A DNA stretch of 64,000 bases, taken from the NCBI GenBank assembly GCA_013286235.1, contig JABDGE010000011.1, positions 1 to 64,000 of the forward strand, given 5' to 3'. The notes beneath the pieces were generated by a model. The model was not told where the DNA came from and did not search any database. It worked only from the letters and a program-made list of their open reading frames with translations. The DNA comes from Bacteroidota bacterium (GTDB lineage: Bacteria; Bacteroidota; Bacteroidia; Sphingobacteriales; Sphingobacteriaceae). The position numbers were made by a program, and so were the translations under genes. This document shows, piece after piece, positions 43,850 to 53,322 of this stretch (its first letter is position 1; every line of letters begins with the position of its first letter).

Positions 43850-43975
43850 ATGAAGTATTTAAAAGCATTGTTGGTAATGGTTGTTGCTGTATTTACAGTA
43901 GGCAGTGCGATGGCACAGCCAATCCATCACCCCCACCATCGCCACTGGCATCACCGTCACTGGCATCGCCATTAA
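43850..43975 (+). CDS. 41-aa secreted histidine-rich peptide
   Basis: MKYLKALLVMVVAVFTVGSA then MAQ: a clean signal peptide cleaved after about residue 22. The mature 18-19 residues are PIHHPHHRHWHHRHWHRH, about half histidine. A strong terminator follows immediately, which supports a real gene. His clusters suggest binding of nickel, copper or zinc; not proven. Confidence 0.65.
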   Translation: MKYLKALLVMVVAVFTVGSAMAQPIHHPHHRHWHHRHWHRH

Positions 43976-43979
43976 TAAA

Positions 43980-44012
43980 AAAAAGCTCCGCAGAAAACGG
44001 AGCTTTTTTTAT
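43980..44012. terminator. Bidirectional terminator between 43850 gene and the cupin gene
   Basis: Stem agctccg / cggagct with A-run before and T-run after, so it can stop both the plus-strand His-rich gene and the minus-strand cupin gene that ends at 44018. Confidence 0.85.
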
Positions 44013-44017
44013 GGTAA

Positions 44018-44353
44018 TCAGAGTTGTCTGTAGTCTTCCCTTACGGGGCTAAAAATGTCGATCAATTTGCAATCGGTTATTGCCGTGCCACCATGCCATA
44101 CGTTTGAAGGGATCACGGCAAATACCCCCGGCTCCAAAATCTGCGGAATGTCATCCACCACCAGCTCAAATTTCCCTTCCAAAGCAAATGCGCATTGCTG
44201 GTGAACATGACGGTGCCTGGCTATGGTGCTTCCTTTGGTTACCTCGATAAAATTGATGGTATTCGTTTCGGTATGTATCAACGATGAGAAAAAGCCGGGC
44301 GCAATTTCTTTTACTTTGATGTCGGCAAATTTTCGGAAAACGGGTTCGTCCAT
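44018..44353 (-). CDS. Cupin-domain protein
   Basis: 111 aa, one cupin barrel. Metal-ligand motif 1 is in RHRHVHQQCAFALEGKFEL and motif 2 around PGVFAVIPSNVWHGG. Likely binds a small ligand or metal; no enzymatic role can be named. Confidence 0.85.
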   Translation of the reverse strand: MDEPVFRKFADIKVKEIAPGFFSSLIHTETNTINFIEVTKGSTIARHRHVHQQCAFALEGKFELVVDDIPQILEPGVFAVIPSNVWHGGTAITDCKLIDIFSPVREDYRQL

Positions 44354-44632
44354 TTTATAAAGTAATTTTAAAACATGTTCCTTTATTCAGCGCGCTTTCT
44401 ACGGTAATATCGCCATCCGGGCCATCGTTTACCTATTAAATGGAAAAAAGAACCGCGCTTTCTAAAACTAAAAAAATATTCGGCAGCGGGCGGGAAGATG
44501 ACCATTGTCATGCAAAAATACAATCAGTCTTGTTAAATTTGTTAAAAATCGGGCTTTACTGTCATAAATGTCTTTTAAAAACTATTTATCACGGTTTAAG
44601 TTACAATACTGAAGCTTTACGACAAACCTCAA

Positions 44633-45544
44633 ATGGCATTTATTGATTATTACCAGGTATTGGGCATTCCGAAAACCGCATCCGAAAAGGAGATAAAGGA
44701 CGCGTACCGGAAGCTCGCCCGCAAACACCATCCCGACCTGAATCCGAAAGACCCGGAAGCGAACAAGAAATTTCAACAGCTGAACGAAGCCAACGAAGTG
44801 CTGAGCGATCCGGAAAAACGAAAAAAGTACGATAAATACGGCGAGAACTGGCAGCATGGCGAGGAATACGAGAAATACCAGCAGCAACAGCAGCAGAGCA
44901 GGCAGCAGTCGCGCAGTTACGCCGGCGAGCAAGGCGCAGGCTTTGAGGGTTTTGGCGGAGAAGATTTTTCGGATTTTTTTCAATCGATGTTTGGGCAGGG
45001 TGGGAGACCGGCGGGCGGCAGGCAGGCGAAATACCGCGGGCAGGACTTTAATGCTGAGCTTCAGTTAAATTTAAAGGACGTAGCTGAAAGCCACAAACAA
45101 ACTTTAACGGTTAACGGGAAGAACATTCGCCTGACCATTCCGGCCGGCGTTGAAAACGGGCAAACTATCAAAATTGCAGGTCATGGCGGTCCGGGGGCCA
45201 ACGGCGGGCCTGCGGGCGATCTTTATATTACGTTTGTGGTGAACGATGACGAAAGATTTAAGAGGGTTGGTCGTGACCTGTATGCCACTACGAAGCTTGA
45301 TCTTTACACCGCAGTGCTGGGCGGCGAAGTAACCGTGGATACATTGAACGGTAAGGTGAAAATAAAGGTAAAGCCGGAGACTCAAAATGGAACGAAGGTT
45401 AAATTAAAGGGAAAGGGCATGCCGGTTTATAAAAAGGAAAACGAGTTTGGAGACCTTTATGTAACTTACGATGTCCAGGTCCCCACAAATCTTACTGATA
45501 AACAGAAAAAATTGTTTGAGGAGTTAGCAGCCGATGCGAAATAG
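44633..45544 (+). CDS. cbpA: DnaJ-type co-chaperone CbpA
   Basis: 303 aa. J-domain (about 1-70) with HPD in [10 protein letters not shown], a Gln/Gly-rich linker, and the two DnaJ C-terminal substrate domains ([30 protein letters not shown]). No cysteine-rich zinc domain, as expected for CbpA. Works with DnaK. Followed by cbpM. Confidence 0.93.
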   Translation: MAFIDYYQVLGIPKTASEKEIKDAYRKLARKHHPDLNPKDPEANKKFQQLNEANEVLSDPEKRKKYDKYGENWQHGEEYEKYQQQQQQSRQQSRSYAGEQGAGFEGFGGEDFSDFFQSMFGQGGRPAGGRQAKYRGQDFNAELQLNLKDVAESHKQTLTVNGKNIRLTIPAGVENGQTIKIAGHGGPGANGGPAGDLYITFVVNDDERFKRVGRDLYATTKLDLYTAVLGGEVTVDTLNGKVKIKVKPETQNGTKVKLKGKGMPVYKKENEFGDLYVTYDVQVPTNLTDKQKKLFEELAADAK

Positions 45545-45575
45545 CAGAATAGGCTGACACAACACCAATGAACCC

Positions 45576-45591
45576 CCCGATAGCTATCGGG
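45576..45591. repeat. Perfect palindrome cccgatagctatcggg (copy 1)
   Basis: 16-base self-complementary site between cbpA and cbpM. A second copy lies at 54299-54314. A dispersed short palindrome common in Bacteroidetes intergenic DNA. Confidence 0.65.
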
Positions 45592-45606
45592 AGAACCAGT
45601 GAACCA

Positions 45607-45891
45607 ATGAGTCAAACCATGGAAAATTTAATAGCAACATCGGATATATGCATTTATCACGAGGTGGAGTACACCTTTATCAGTTCGTTGAGCGAAGCCG
45701 GGCTGGTGGAGTTAAGGGTGATTAATGACACACCTTACGTGCCGGAAAGCGAGCTGCAGAAGCTTGAAAGGATGATCAGGATGCACAACGAACTGGAAAT
45801 AAACATTGCCGGTATAGAAGCCATTACCTATTTGCTGGAAAGAATTGAGCAGATGCACGAACAATTGCGGCTGCTAAGGAATAGGTTGTGA
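45607..45891 (+). CDS. cbpM: CbpA modulator CbpM (MerR-like)
   Basis: About 94 aa; the start at 45607 is preferred because an upstream in-frame extension runs through the palindrome at 45576. A ISSLSEAGLVELRVINDTPYV segment and C-terminal helix resemble the MerR-like fold of CbpM, which binds the J-domain of CbpA. The gap to cbpA is 62 bases, in the same direction. Confidence 0.85.
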   Translation: MSQTMENLIATSDICIYHEVEYTFISSLSEAGLVELRVINDTPYVPESELQKLERMIRMHNELEINIAGIEAITYLLERIEQMHEQLRLLRNRL

Positions 45892-46201
45892 AGGTTTATC
45901 AATTGGGTTTCGATTGGCCTTTTCCGCCAAAACTATGCATGGGGGGCGAATCAATTAGTACTGTACTTTGCGAAAAGTCGCTTTGATATAGGAGGCTCCT
46001 CCGGAGCCTTGAGCGTTTTTTGGTAGTTTCTATAAACAGGGGGCTCCTCCGGAGCCCGGAACCGGCATTGTTTAGTTAACTTTTAGCTAAAGTCTAACAG
46101 ATCTTGTCCTTCCCGGATTCACAGTTTGGCAATTAACCATTACAAACTGCTACTGCTACTTGCCTTTTACCACCCGCCACTCACCATACACCTCTCACCA
46201 C
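45892..46201. other. Intergenic region with ggctcctccggagcc palindromes
   Basis: aggctcctccggagcct at 45993-46009 and gggctcctccggagccc at 46041-46057, separated by tttctataaacagg. A third related copy, ggctcctacggagcc, lies at 54501-54515. No gene seen. Confidence 0.65.
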
Positions 46202-47884
46202 TCACATTGTGTATTTCCGCTTCAATTCCTCGCTCACAATGTATGCATCTTCTACTACCGATTCGGGATAGCCGATGGTTTCGAGGATGGCAATGCCGTT
46301 CCGGTTTTTCAAAACACCGGTTTTCATTTTATAGTCAAAAACCAGGCGGGTATCATTTACCTGTTCTTCGAAGGAGTAAACGGCATAATCGTTATCAAGG
46401 AGCTCGGCCAGCTCAAGGTCATGGGTCGAGACAAAAACAAAATTCTTGTTATCTGTAAGATAGGTCAGCACGGATTTGGCGGCTGCTACGCGTTCAATGG
46501 TGTTGGTGCCGCGGAAAATTTCGTCAATGATGATGAGGCTTTTTACCGGTTCGTCCTGGCTGGCCTGGTTTATGATATCCAGTATGGATAGTGCTTCGGC
46601 CTGGAAGTAGCTGGTATTCTCGCGCAGGTTGTCCATTGTACGCACACTGGTCTGTATTTTCAGCAGTGGCGCCTTATACTCACGGGTACAGGTGGTGTAA
46701 ATGGTTTGCGCTAACAGGGCATTCAAAGCAATGGAGCGGATAAATGTTGTTTTGCCCGACATGTTGGAGCCCGTAATGAGCACGCCCTCTTCCGTGCGGG
46801 TGTGGATGGAGTTGGGTACGCAATTATAAATCAACGGGTGGAACATATCTGTTATATCCATACGCATATTATCGGTATAAAATACAGGCTTGCTGTAGAA
46901 TGGAAGCCCCTGTCGTACCGACAATATAGATACCAGCATATCAATCTCGCCAACGTATTTATACAGTACTTCAATATCTGCACTGTACTTGTTTACCCGT
47001 TTTACCGAGGTAATAAACATCAGCGGATCGAGCAGGAAAAGCATTTTAAAGATGCGGTAAATCGCATAGCTTAAACTATCGGGGTTCCCCGCAAATTTAT
47101 TTTCAAAATTTACAAGGTTTAAAGTACGGTTTAGCCCCCCAAGTTTGGATATGCTTTGTTTAACCTCCTCGTCCTGTTCGCTCTTAACTTTCTTTAATAA
47201 TTTACGGGCTACACTGTGCAGGATGATGAGCTGCGGAAGCGTCCGGGTGTACGACGAAATTTTATTACGGGTGGTATAATGCAATACAATATTGCCGATA
47301 AGCAGGGCAACGAGTACCACTAAGGGAATGATCGCCGGTTCGATGAACAATAAAACTGCCAGGCCAACTATTGCCAGCCATGAGATGCGGACATATAAGG
47401 CCATCAAAGACGGCAGCGACAGCTCATGACGTTCCAGGAACAGATCGGCAATATGATAGGCATCGGGGCTGTTAAGATTTGCAATATCAAGCTCAACCCG
47501 TTCAAGGTCGGGGCGCGGAAAGTTTACTGATTCGATCTTTTTGTCGAATTTAAACAGTTCTTCAAACGAGGTAACCGGTGTAAATAATTTTTTGTACAGA
47601 ACCTGTTTGCCGGGCTTTGAGTTGGTCCGGTCTATATAGTTGAAAATATTGTTCAGATCAAGATCTTCGCCGATGGCCGGGGATAGCTTTGCCGGATCGT
47701 CGGTACCATTAAGGTAAGCCGCTATCATTTTAAAATTGCGGCGTGAATTTACGGGCCGGCCCCATTTGGTCTTTATCCTCTCCAGGTTCTTCTCAACTGT
47801 TCTGAGCTTGTCATAGTAATTAAAGACATAAAATACAATGATGATACCAGCCAGAGCTACAACAACGATTACCCAATAAAACAT
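46202..47884 (-). CDS. Membrane-anchored MutS-like ATPase
   Basis: 560 aa. Membrane helix at about 1-22 (WVIVVVALAGIIIVFYVF) and a pair of helices around 170-215; the C-terminal half is a MutS domain V ATPase: Walker A TGSNMSGKTTF, LIIIDEIFRGTNTIERVAA (Walker B and signature) and VSTHDLELAEL. No mismatch-recognition domain, and it is anchored, so it is unlikely to perform standard mismatch repair. Role unknown. Confidence 0.88.
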   Translation of the reverse strand: MFYWVIVVVALAGIIIVFYVFNYYDKLRTVEKNLERIKTKWGRPVNSRRNFKMIAAYLNGTDDPAKLSPAIGEDLDLNNIFNYIDRTNSKPGKQVLYKKLFTPVTSFEELFKFDKKIESVNFPRPDLERVELDIANLNSPDAYHIADLFLERHELSLPSLMALYVRISWLAIVGLAVLLFIEPAIIPLVVLVALLIGNIVLHYTTRNKISSYTRTLPQLIILHSVARKLLKKVKSEQDEEVKQSISKLGGLNRTLNLVNFENKFAGNPDSLSYAIYRIFKMLFLLDPLMFITSVKRVNKYSADIEVLYKYVGEIDMLVSILSVRQGLPFYSKPVFYTDNMRMDITDMFHPLIYNCVPNSIHTRTEEGVLITGSNMSGKTTFIRSIALNALLAQTIYTTCTREYKAPLLKIQTSVRTMDNLRENTSYFQAEALSILDIINQASQDEPVKSLIIIDEIFRGTNTIERVAAAKSVLTYLTDNKNFVFVSTHDLELAELLDNDYAVYSFEEQVNDTRLVFDYKMKTGVLKNRNGIAILETIGYPESVVEDAYIVSEELKRKYTM

Positions 47885-48145
47885 ATCTTATAGATATCAG
47901 TGAATTTTAAAAAATCTCCCCCAAAAACATATCGTAAAGCTATTTAAACTTTAACAATAACCAACAGTTACATAAATAATTAATTGTGTAAAATTATATC
48001 AATTCATAATGTACCGGCGATGTACTTGAACGGATTAGTTATACCTAAGGTTCCCAATATAACGGATATTAAAGGCAAATGTTTATAAGTATCCCGGAAT
48101 AATACTCCCGGCTGCTCCCCGTTTAGCTGCACCATGGGTTGGCGG
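47885..48145. other. Gene-poor stretch after the MutS-like gene
   Basis: AT-rich, with no recognised gene, repeat or clear promoter. It ends at the enoyl-CoA hydratase remnant. Confidence 0.4.
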
Positions 48146-48274
48146 TCAGCGTTTTTCCTGTAAAAACTCTTTCAGCGTATTTTGGGTGAAATCCGAGAGC
48201 ACCGGTTCACCGCTGATGGCAGCACGATGGTTAAGCAGCTCGTCCCGGTTTTTGGTACCCTCCGATAAAATTTC
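48146..48274 (-). pseudogene. C-terminal fragment of an enoyl-CoA hydratase
   Basis: On the minus strand the 43 residues before the stop at 48146-48148 include ILSEGTKNRDELLNHRAAIS and FTQNTLKEFLQEKR. They align residue for residue with the end of the intact hydratase at 52322-53098 (ILWEGTADWDELLNQRAAVS; FTQQALRAFLTEKR), about 60% identical. An in-frame stop lies just upstream and the rest of the gene is missing. Confidence 0.8.
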
Positions 48275-48381
48275 TTAGCGTTCGTGCAGCTTATTTTAAA
48301 GTGCAAATGTTGTTTGCTAATCCCTCTACGCCGGCACGCTGACTATTTTACCGCTATATTTTATGTTTCGGCATGGTAATT

Positions 48382-51300
48382 TCACAGATCATGATCTGAA
48401 ACATCTTCGGCCATGCCAATGATCACGGCATCTAATCTTTCAAGTTCAATGTTAACATACTGCAGGAGTTCGACGTTAGCCGGGTCATCTTCTAAAAGGG
48501 CAGCAAGGCCTTTTAAGTTTGCCACGGGGCTGCGTATCAGGTGCGACTGTTTCCAGGCCATATCTTTTATACTGCTGATATGGTCCTGTATCAGGTTATA
48601 TGCAGTTCTTAAGCTTTCTTCGGCATTTTTTCTTTCAGTTATATCCGATACTGCTATCATTAAACCGAATATTTCCTGCTTGTCGTTAGTGATCGGGAAT
48701 AACTTTACATAGTACCAGAGTTCGGAACCACCTGGTTGGGGGTAGTTAATTTCATAGTTGATATGCTTTCCTTTTAATACCTCATCGGCGTTCTTTACAA
48801 ATTGCGGAAACCTATCTTCCGGCAGGAAATCAGTAAGTTGGTCGCCATTGGCCGGAGTATGGTTGTAACGGCTATTTACAAATTTAATGGCCATCTGGTT
48901 GTAAGCAATAATTTTAAGTTTCTTATCCAGTAGTGCGTAAGCCGTATCGGTAGTATCCATTATAGCCTTTAGATTAGCCTCTGATTTCTGGAGTTTTTCT
49001 TCTGCCTTTAGCTTCTCAGTAACATCTGTGTTCAGGGAAAGCCTTACCGACCGGCCTTCGAAAGTAATATCATGGGCAATTATATGAACAAATATTTCGG
49101 TTCCATCTTTCCTGATATGCCGGACAACTCCCAGATCAGCCGAGCCGCTGATATCCTGTTTGAAAAATTCCAATTGCTGGCCCAAATCCTCCTTTGGCCT
49201 TAATACAGTAGCCTTTAACTTCAAGAATTCGTCCTTTGTATAGCCATATTGTTTGGCAAAAGCTTCATTAACGGCAATTATCGAAAGGTCATCCTTCGCG
49301 ATCATCGATAATGGCTGCGGATTACTGTCAAAAAGCAACTTATACTTCTGCTCGGATGACCTCAACTCGTCTTCTGCTTTTAGTCGCGATGTTATATCAA
49401 CGGCTATCCCTAACACGCATTGTTGGTTTTCGTATATGAGCGGTGTAATGGTTATTAAAAAAGGTACTTTAACGCCATATTTGGTTACAATCCTCGCTTC
49501 AACTGTTGCATGGCCTTGTTTAAACATCTTTTCAACAGCTTCTTGTACCTTTCCCTGGTCTTCTTCGGCTAACTGACTTCTTGACTGCAGTGTTCTGATC
49601 TCTTCAGATGAGTAGCCGGTTATTTTTTCAAAATTTTTATTCCAGCGCAAAAACTCACCTTTGTCGTTTCGCAAATAAAATACTTCGGGCAAACTATTTA
49701 TGATGGTCTCCGAAAGTGTCTTTTCTCTAAAAATAACCTCCTCGGCTCTTTTGCGTTCAGTAATATCACGCGCTATTACCAATACCCTGTCTTCGGGAAA
49801 CATCTTAACATTTATTTCTACATTAAATACGTTACCATCTTTATTTACAAACCGCCTTTCACGTATAACAGGCTGTTTAGGATTATGCGCGGCAGGCGTA
49901 AGAGGGTCTGTTTTCAACTGTTCGGGGTCTATCAATTGCTCAATGTTCAATTGCATTAATTCCCCCACCGTGTAGCCGGTCATTTTGCACATGCTTTCGT
50001 TTACCTCAATAAAATTGCCTTTATAGTCAAGCAGGTATATGGCATCAGATGCATGCTCAATCAATTCGTGGTATTTTTCCTCGCTCTTTTTAAGCTGATC
50101 TTCTACCATTTTACGTTCAGTGACGTCGCGCGTAACTGTAATTACCGCGCCAAGATCAGGATCGGAAAGTTTATTGCAAACGAGGGATTCGATCCAGATA
50201 TAATACCCGTTTTTATGGAGGATGCGGTAGGTAACGTTTATTGATTTGCCGGGGTTTGACAACACTTCCCCGTGTACTTTTCTTATCATTTCTAAATCGT
50301 CCGGGTGGGTCAATTTGAAATAGTTGCGGTTCATTTCGTCATCGGTCCATCCGTTAATCGCCTGCATCGAGGGGCTGCGATAAATGATATTTCCTTCCGC
50401 ATCATTTAATTTTATACCCACAAACACACTTTCGACAATTGCTCTAAACCGCGCGTCTGATTTGCGGATCTTATTGTCCGCCTCTTTTGATGCTGTAAGA
50501 TCAATTGAATAGGATGAAATCGCAATAACTTTGCCATCTACAATAACGGGTGCAAATGAAATCCTGAAATATAAATTCTTCCCATCCCGGGTATACATGG
50601 CTTCAAAAACCTCTTTGCTTCCATTTAATACCCTGTTGACGATTTCATAGCGTTTTTTCTTTTCGTCGGGTGGTAAATGGCCGTAAAGTTCATCGCCAAC
50701 CCGTGGTTCCCTGCCGGTCAGCATTGCCTGCTTTTCCCGAAAAACCTTGTTAAAAACAATTAACCGCATGTTGGTATCCAAAAGACTGGTAGCGCCTTCT
50801 ACATTGTCGAAAATTGCGCGCAATCTTTCTTCGTTTTCAACAATCCGGTCGTTTGCATATTCCGCTTTTTTACGTTCGGTAATATCTTCAATTTGGGCAA
50901 CAAAATACAACGGGGTATCTCTGCTATCTACTATGGTAACCAGATTGACGGATACCCAAACGATCGATCCATTTTTGCATAAGTAACGTTTTTCCATCAC
51001 GTGGAATCCTTTTTCCCCTTTTAACGCGCTATCCCGCACATCAACGTGTACGCCCAGGTCATCTGGATGGGTTATATCTAAAAACGTCATGGAGAGAAGC
51101 TCCTGCTCAGAATATCCAACAATTTCGCATAAGCGGTTATTTACTTGCAGGAAACGCCCATCTTCTATCGAAACCATCACCATCCCAATAGGGGAGTATT
51201 CAAAAGCGGCCCTGAACTTTGATTCACTTTCTTTGTATTTTTCTAATAGGTTGAGCAATTCGGACGAACGTTCTTCCACCCTTTCCTCGAGATCTTCATT

Positions 51301-52185
51301 CATCACCCTGATCTCTTCTTCTGCTGCGTATCGTTGTGAATCTATCCGGTTCAGGTAGTTTGCAGTGTACCAAATGATCAGCAAACTCACAAACAAGAAA
51401 CAGACCGCAAGAAGAGAAATGCCGGTTTCTGTTGAAAGTATTCCATACCGTTCGGATTGCACCCTTAATGATCCGAAAATAACGACCATTAAAACCAACA
51501 GTACAAATATCCTCCTTGCCATTTTATTACCTACAAGCTGACCGCTAAATAAATTGGTAATGCCAAGTGAAGGGTGCAACAAGGTTGCTATTATCGACAT
51601 GAAAAAAAACAGGATAGCCGTATGAACGGCCATCGATCCTATAAAGGTGAGTTTATAGAATAAGGATAAACCATATAAGTAGCCAATTATCGCCACAGCG
51701 GAAATTGCGGTTACGAGGTGCAACAAGTATTGAGACAGGATATTGATCGGGCGGTTTCTGATGTTAAAACCAATCATCGACAATCCAAAAAGTAAAAAGC
51801 AAAGTGATACGTTGGCGGCCATTCGCCCGGGGAACGGATATTTTTCAGCTATTGCATTCTTGTCGATTATAAACAATTGGTCAATCCCGAAATTAAAATG
51901 AAAAATATCCTGCGATAGTGAGAGCCCACCAATTAAGGCCGCCAGCGCTGATGATGTAAGGATCAGTAATTTGTTGTTGTTTTTACTTTCAAATTGTGTT
52001 AAAAGCAAGGCAGTACCCAACAAAATAAAACACGAAGCGGTATTAAATTTCATCGAATCGTATTGGGGGAAGATGGTTTCGAGGCCCGGCAAATTAAATA
52101 CCCAGCCAAGAACTACCGACACGCCCAAAATTATAGCAAGTATGCTTATAATAGCAACCGCTTTGCTCTTTTCCGGGTTGTACAT
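48382..52185 (-). CDS. Membrane sensor with seven PAS domains and a truncated kinase end
   Basis: 1267 aa. About eight membrane helices (residues about 10-285), a short coil, then seven PAS/PAC units, each ending in an ITERKxAE-type linker (about 325-1195). The C-terminus has a HisKA-like helix with the candidate His in WKQSHLIRSPVANLKGL and a following partner helix, then stops; there is no ATPase domain. It may dock a kinase or be phosphorylated in trans. It lies between the decayed and the intact hydratase gene. No PAS ligand can be named. Confidence 0.88.
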   Translation of the reverse strand: MYNPEKSKAVAIISILAIILGVSVVLGWVFNLPGLETIFPQYDSMKFNTASCFILLGTALLLTQFESKNNNKLLILTSSALAALIGGLSLSQDIFHFNFGIDQLFIIDKNAIAEKYPFPGRMAANVSLCFLLFGLSMIGFNIRNRPINILSQYLLHLVTAISAVAIIGYLYGLSLFYKLTFIGSMAVHTAILFFFMSIIATLLHPSLGITNLFSGQLVGNKMARRIFVLLVLMVVIFGSLRVQSERYGILSTETGISLLAVCFLFVSLLIIWYTANYLNRIDSQRYAAEEEIRVMNEDLEERVEERSSELLNLLEKYKESESKFRAAFEYSPIGMVMVSIEDGRFLQVNNRLCEIVGYSEQELLSMTFLDITHPDDLGVHVDVRDSALKGEKGFHVMEKRYLCKNGSIVWVSVNLVTIVDSRDTPLYFVAQIEDITERKKAEYANDRIVENEERLRAIFDNVEGATSLLDTNMRLIVFNKVFREKQAMLTGREPRVGDELYGHLPPDEKKKRYEIVNRVLNGSKEVFEAMYTRDGKNLYFRISFAPVIVDGKVIAISSYSIDLTASKEADNKIRKSDARFRAIVESVFVGIKLNDAEGNIIYRSPSMQAINGWTDDEMNRNYFKLTHPDDLEMIRKVHGEVLSNPGKSINVTYRILHKNGYYIWIESLVCNKLSDPDLGAVITVTRDVTERKMVEDQLKKSEEKYHELIEHASDAIYLLDYKGNFIEVNESMCKMTGYTVGELMQLNIEQLIDPEQLKTDPLTPAAHNPKQPVIRERRFVNKDGNVFNVEINVKMFPEDRVLVIARDITERKRAEEVIFREKTLSETIINSLPEVFYLRNDKGEFLRWNKNFEKITGYSSEEIRTLQSRSQLAEEDQGKVQEAVEKMFKQGHATVEARIVTKYGVKVPFLITITPLIYENQQCVLGIAVDITSRLKAEDELRSSEQKYKLLFDSNPQPLSMIAKDDLSIIAVNEAFAKQYGYTKDEFLKLKATVLRPKEDLGQQLEFFKQDISGSADLGVVRHIRKDGTEIFVHIIAHDITFEGRSVRLSLNTDVTEKLKAEEKLQKSEANLKAIMDTTDTAYALLDKKLKIIAYNQMAIKFVNSRYNHTPANGDQLTDFLPEDRFPQFVKNADEVLKGKHINYEINYPQPGGSELWYYVKLFPITNDKQEIFGLMIAVSDITERKNAEESLRTAYNLIQDHISSIKDMAWKQSHLIRSPVANLKGLAALLEDDPANVELLQYVNIELERLDAVIIGMAEDVSDHDL

Positions 52186-52321
52186 CTTAATCAGGATTCA
52201 CACGTATATTTATCGTAAATGAACGGTTCCATCGTCTCACCAGGATAAATCGCCGATTATAAATTTATGACAAAAAGAACTATAATATGCAAGCAGATCA
52301 TTAAAAAATAACCATTCAAAA

Positions 52322-53098
52322 TTAACGTTTTTCTGTTAAGAACGCCCGTAGGGCCTGCTGGGTAAATTCCGACAATACAAGTTCGCCGCTAACTGCTGCA
52401 CGCTGGTTTAAAAGCTCGTCCCAATCGGCCGTTCCTTCCCACAAAATTTGTTTAAGGCCATTAAGCGCTTCGGGATGATAGGAGGCCAGCTTTTGAGCAA
52501 GGGCGTCTAAAGCCACATCCATTTCGGCAATATCTTTGTACACCTCATTGTACAATCCTTTTTCCTTCGCCCATTGCGCGGTTTGAAAATCGCTGGCACG
52601 AATTGTCAGTTGTGAAAAAGCCGGCAAACCGATCTTCCGGATCACGGCCGGCGATATAACAAATGGCCCGATACCAATTGCCAGCTCACTTAATTTTATC
52701 GAAGCAAATTCGGTAGCGAGGCAATAATCAGCCGCCGCCGCCAAGCCCACGCCGCCGCCCACCGCTTTGCCCTGTACCCGTGCAATAATAATTTTAGGCG
52801 ATTTGCGACAGGCATTGATCACCCTTGCAAAACCCGCAAAAAAGGCGGCGCCTTGTTCTTTGGTTTTTATTTGAAGCAGTTCGTCAAAGCTGGCGCCAGC
52901 GCAAAAGGTGCGGTCGCCTTCGCTTTTCATGAGGATGGCCTTTGTTTGCGGATCGTTTCCGGCGAGGTCAATTTTCTCAACTAATTGATCCAGGAGGCGC
53001 GATGGCAGCGAATTCTGGGCAGGATGGTAAAAGCTGATGGTAGCGATACCCGTTTGGCTGATAGTAAGGGCGACGCTTCCTTTTTCGGTTAATGACAT
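52322..53098 (-). CDS. Enoyl-CoA hydratase/isomerase family protein
   Basis: 258 aa crotonase-fold enzyme. CoA-binding segment FCAGASFDELL and oxyanion/active-site region KAVGGGVGLAAAADYCLATEFA followed by LSELAIGIGPFVISPAV. The Glu pair of classical enoyl hydratases is not clearly present, so the exact reaction is uncertain. A -7 box (TAATTTTG) lies 29 bases upstream. Confidence 0.9.
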   Translation of the reverse strand: MSLTEKGSVALTISQTGIATISFYHPAQNSLPSRLLDQLVEKIDLAGNDPQTKAILMKSEGDRTFCAGASFDELLQIKTKEQGAAFFAGFARVINACRKSPKIIIARVQGKAVGGGVGLAAAADYCLATEFASIKLSELAIGIGPFVISPAVIRKIGLPAFSQLTIRASDFQTAQWAKEKGLYNEVYKDIAEMDVALDALAQKLASYHPEALNGLKQILWEGTADWDELLNQRAAVSGELVLSEFTQQALRAFLTEKR

Positions 53099-53126
53099 TA
53101 AATTTTTCGATTTAAATGTTGGTTTT

Positions 53127-53134
53127 CAAAATTA
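53127..53134 (-). promoter_or_regulatory. -7 box TAATTTTG of the hydratase gene
   Basis: Minus-strand TAnnTTTG match, 29 bases before the start at 53098. Confidence 0.5.
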
Positions 53135-53322
53135 AGTTAAAATATTAGTGTGTTCTTAAGAAAATATTTCGCAAAATTTAACCACAGAGATACAGAGAAG
53201 ACGCAGAGGCCACAGAGGAAGATTTATTTTTAAGATATTTTATCCCGATTTTCGGTTGACCCACGCTTGACTACATTTTTTATAGCACAAAAAATGTATT
53301 TTCGGGTTTAAAATCCGGGAAA

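Noticed and set aside
44440-44646. 68-aa frame overlapping the start of cbpA
   Set aside because: No ribosome site, overlaps cbpA, and no protein-like pattern.
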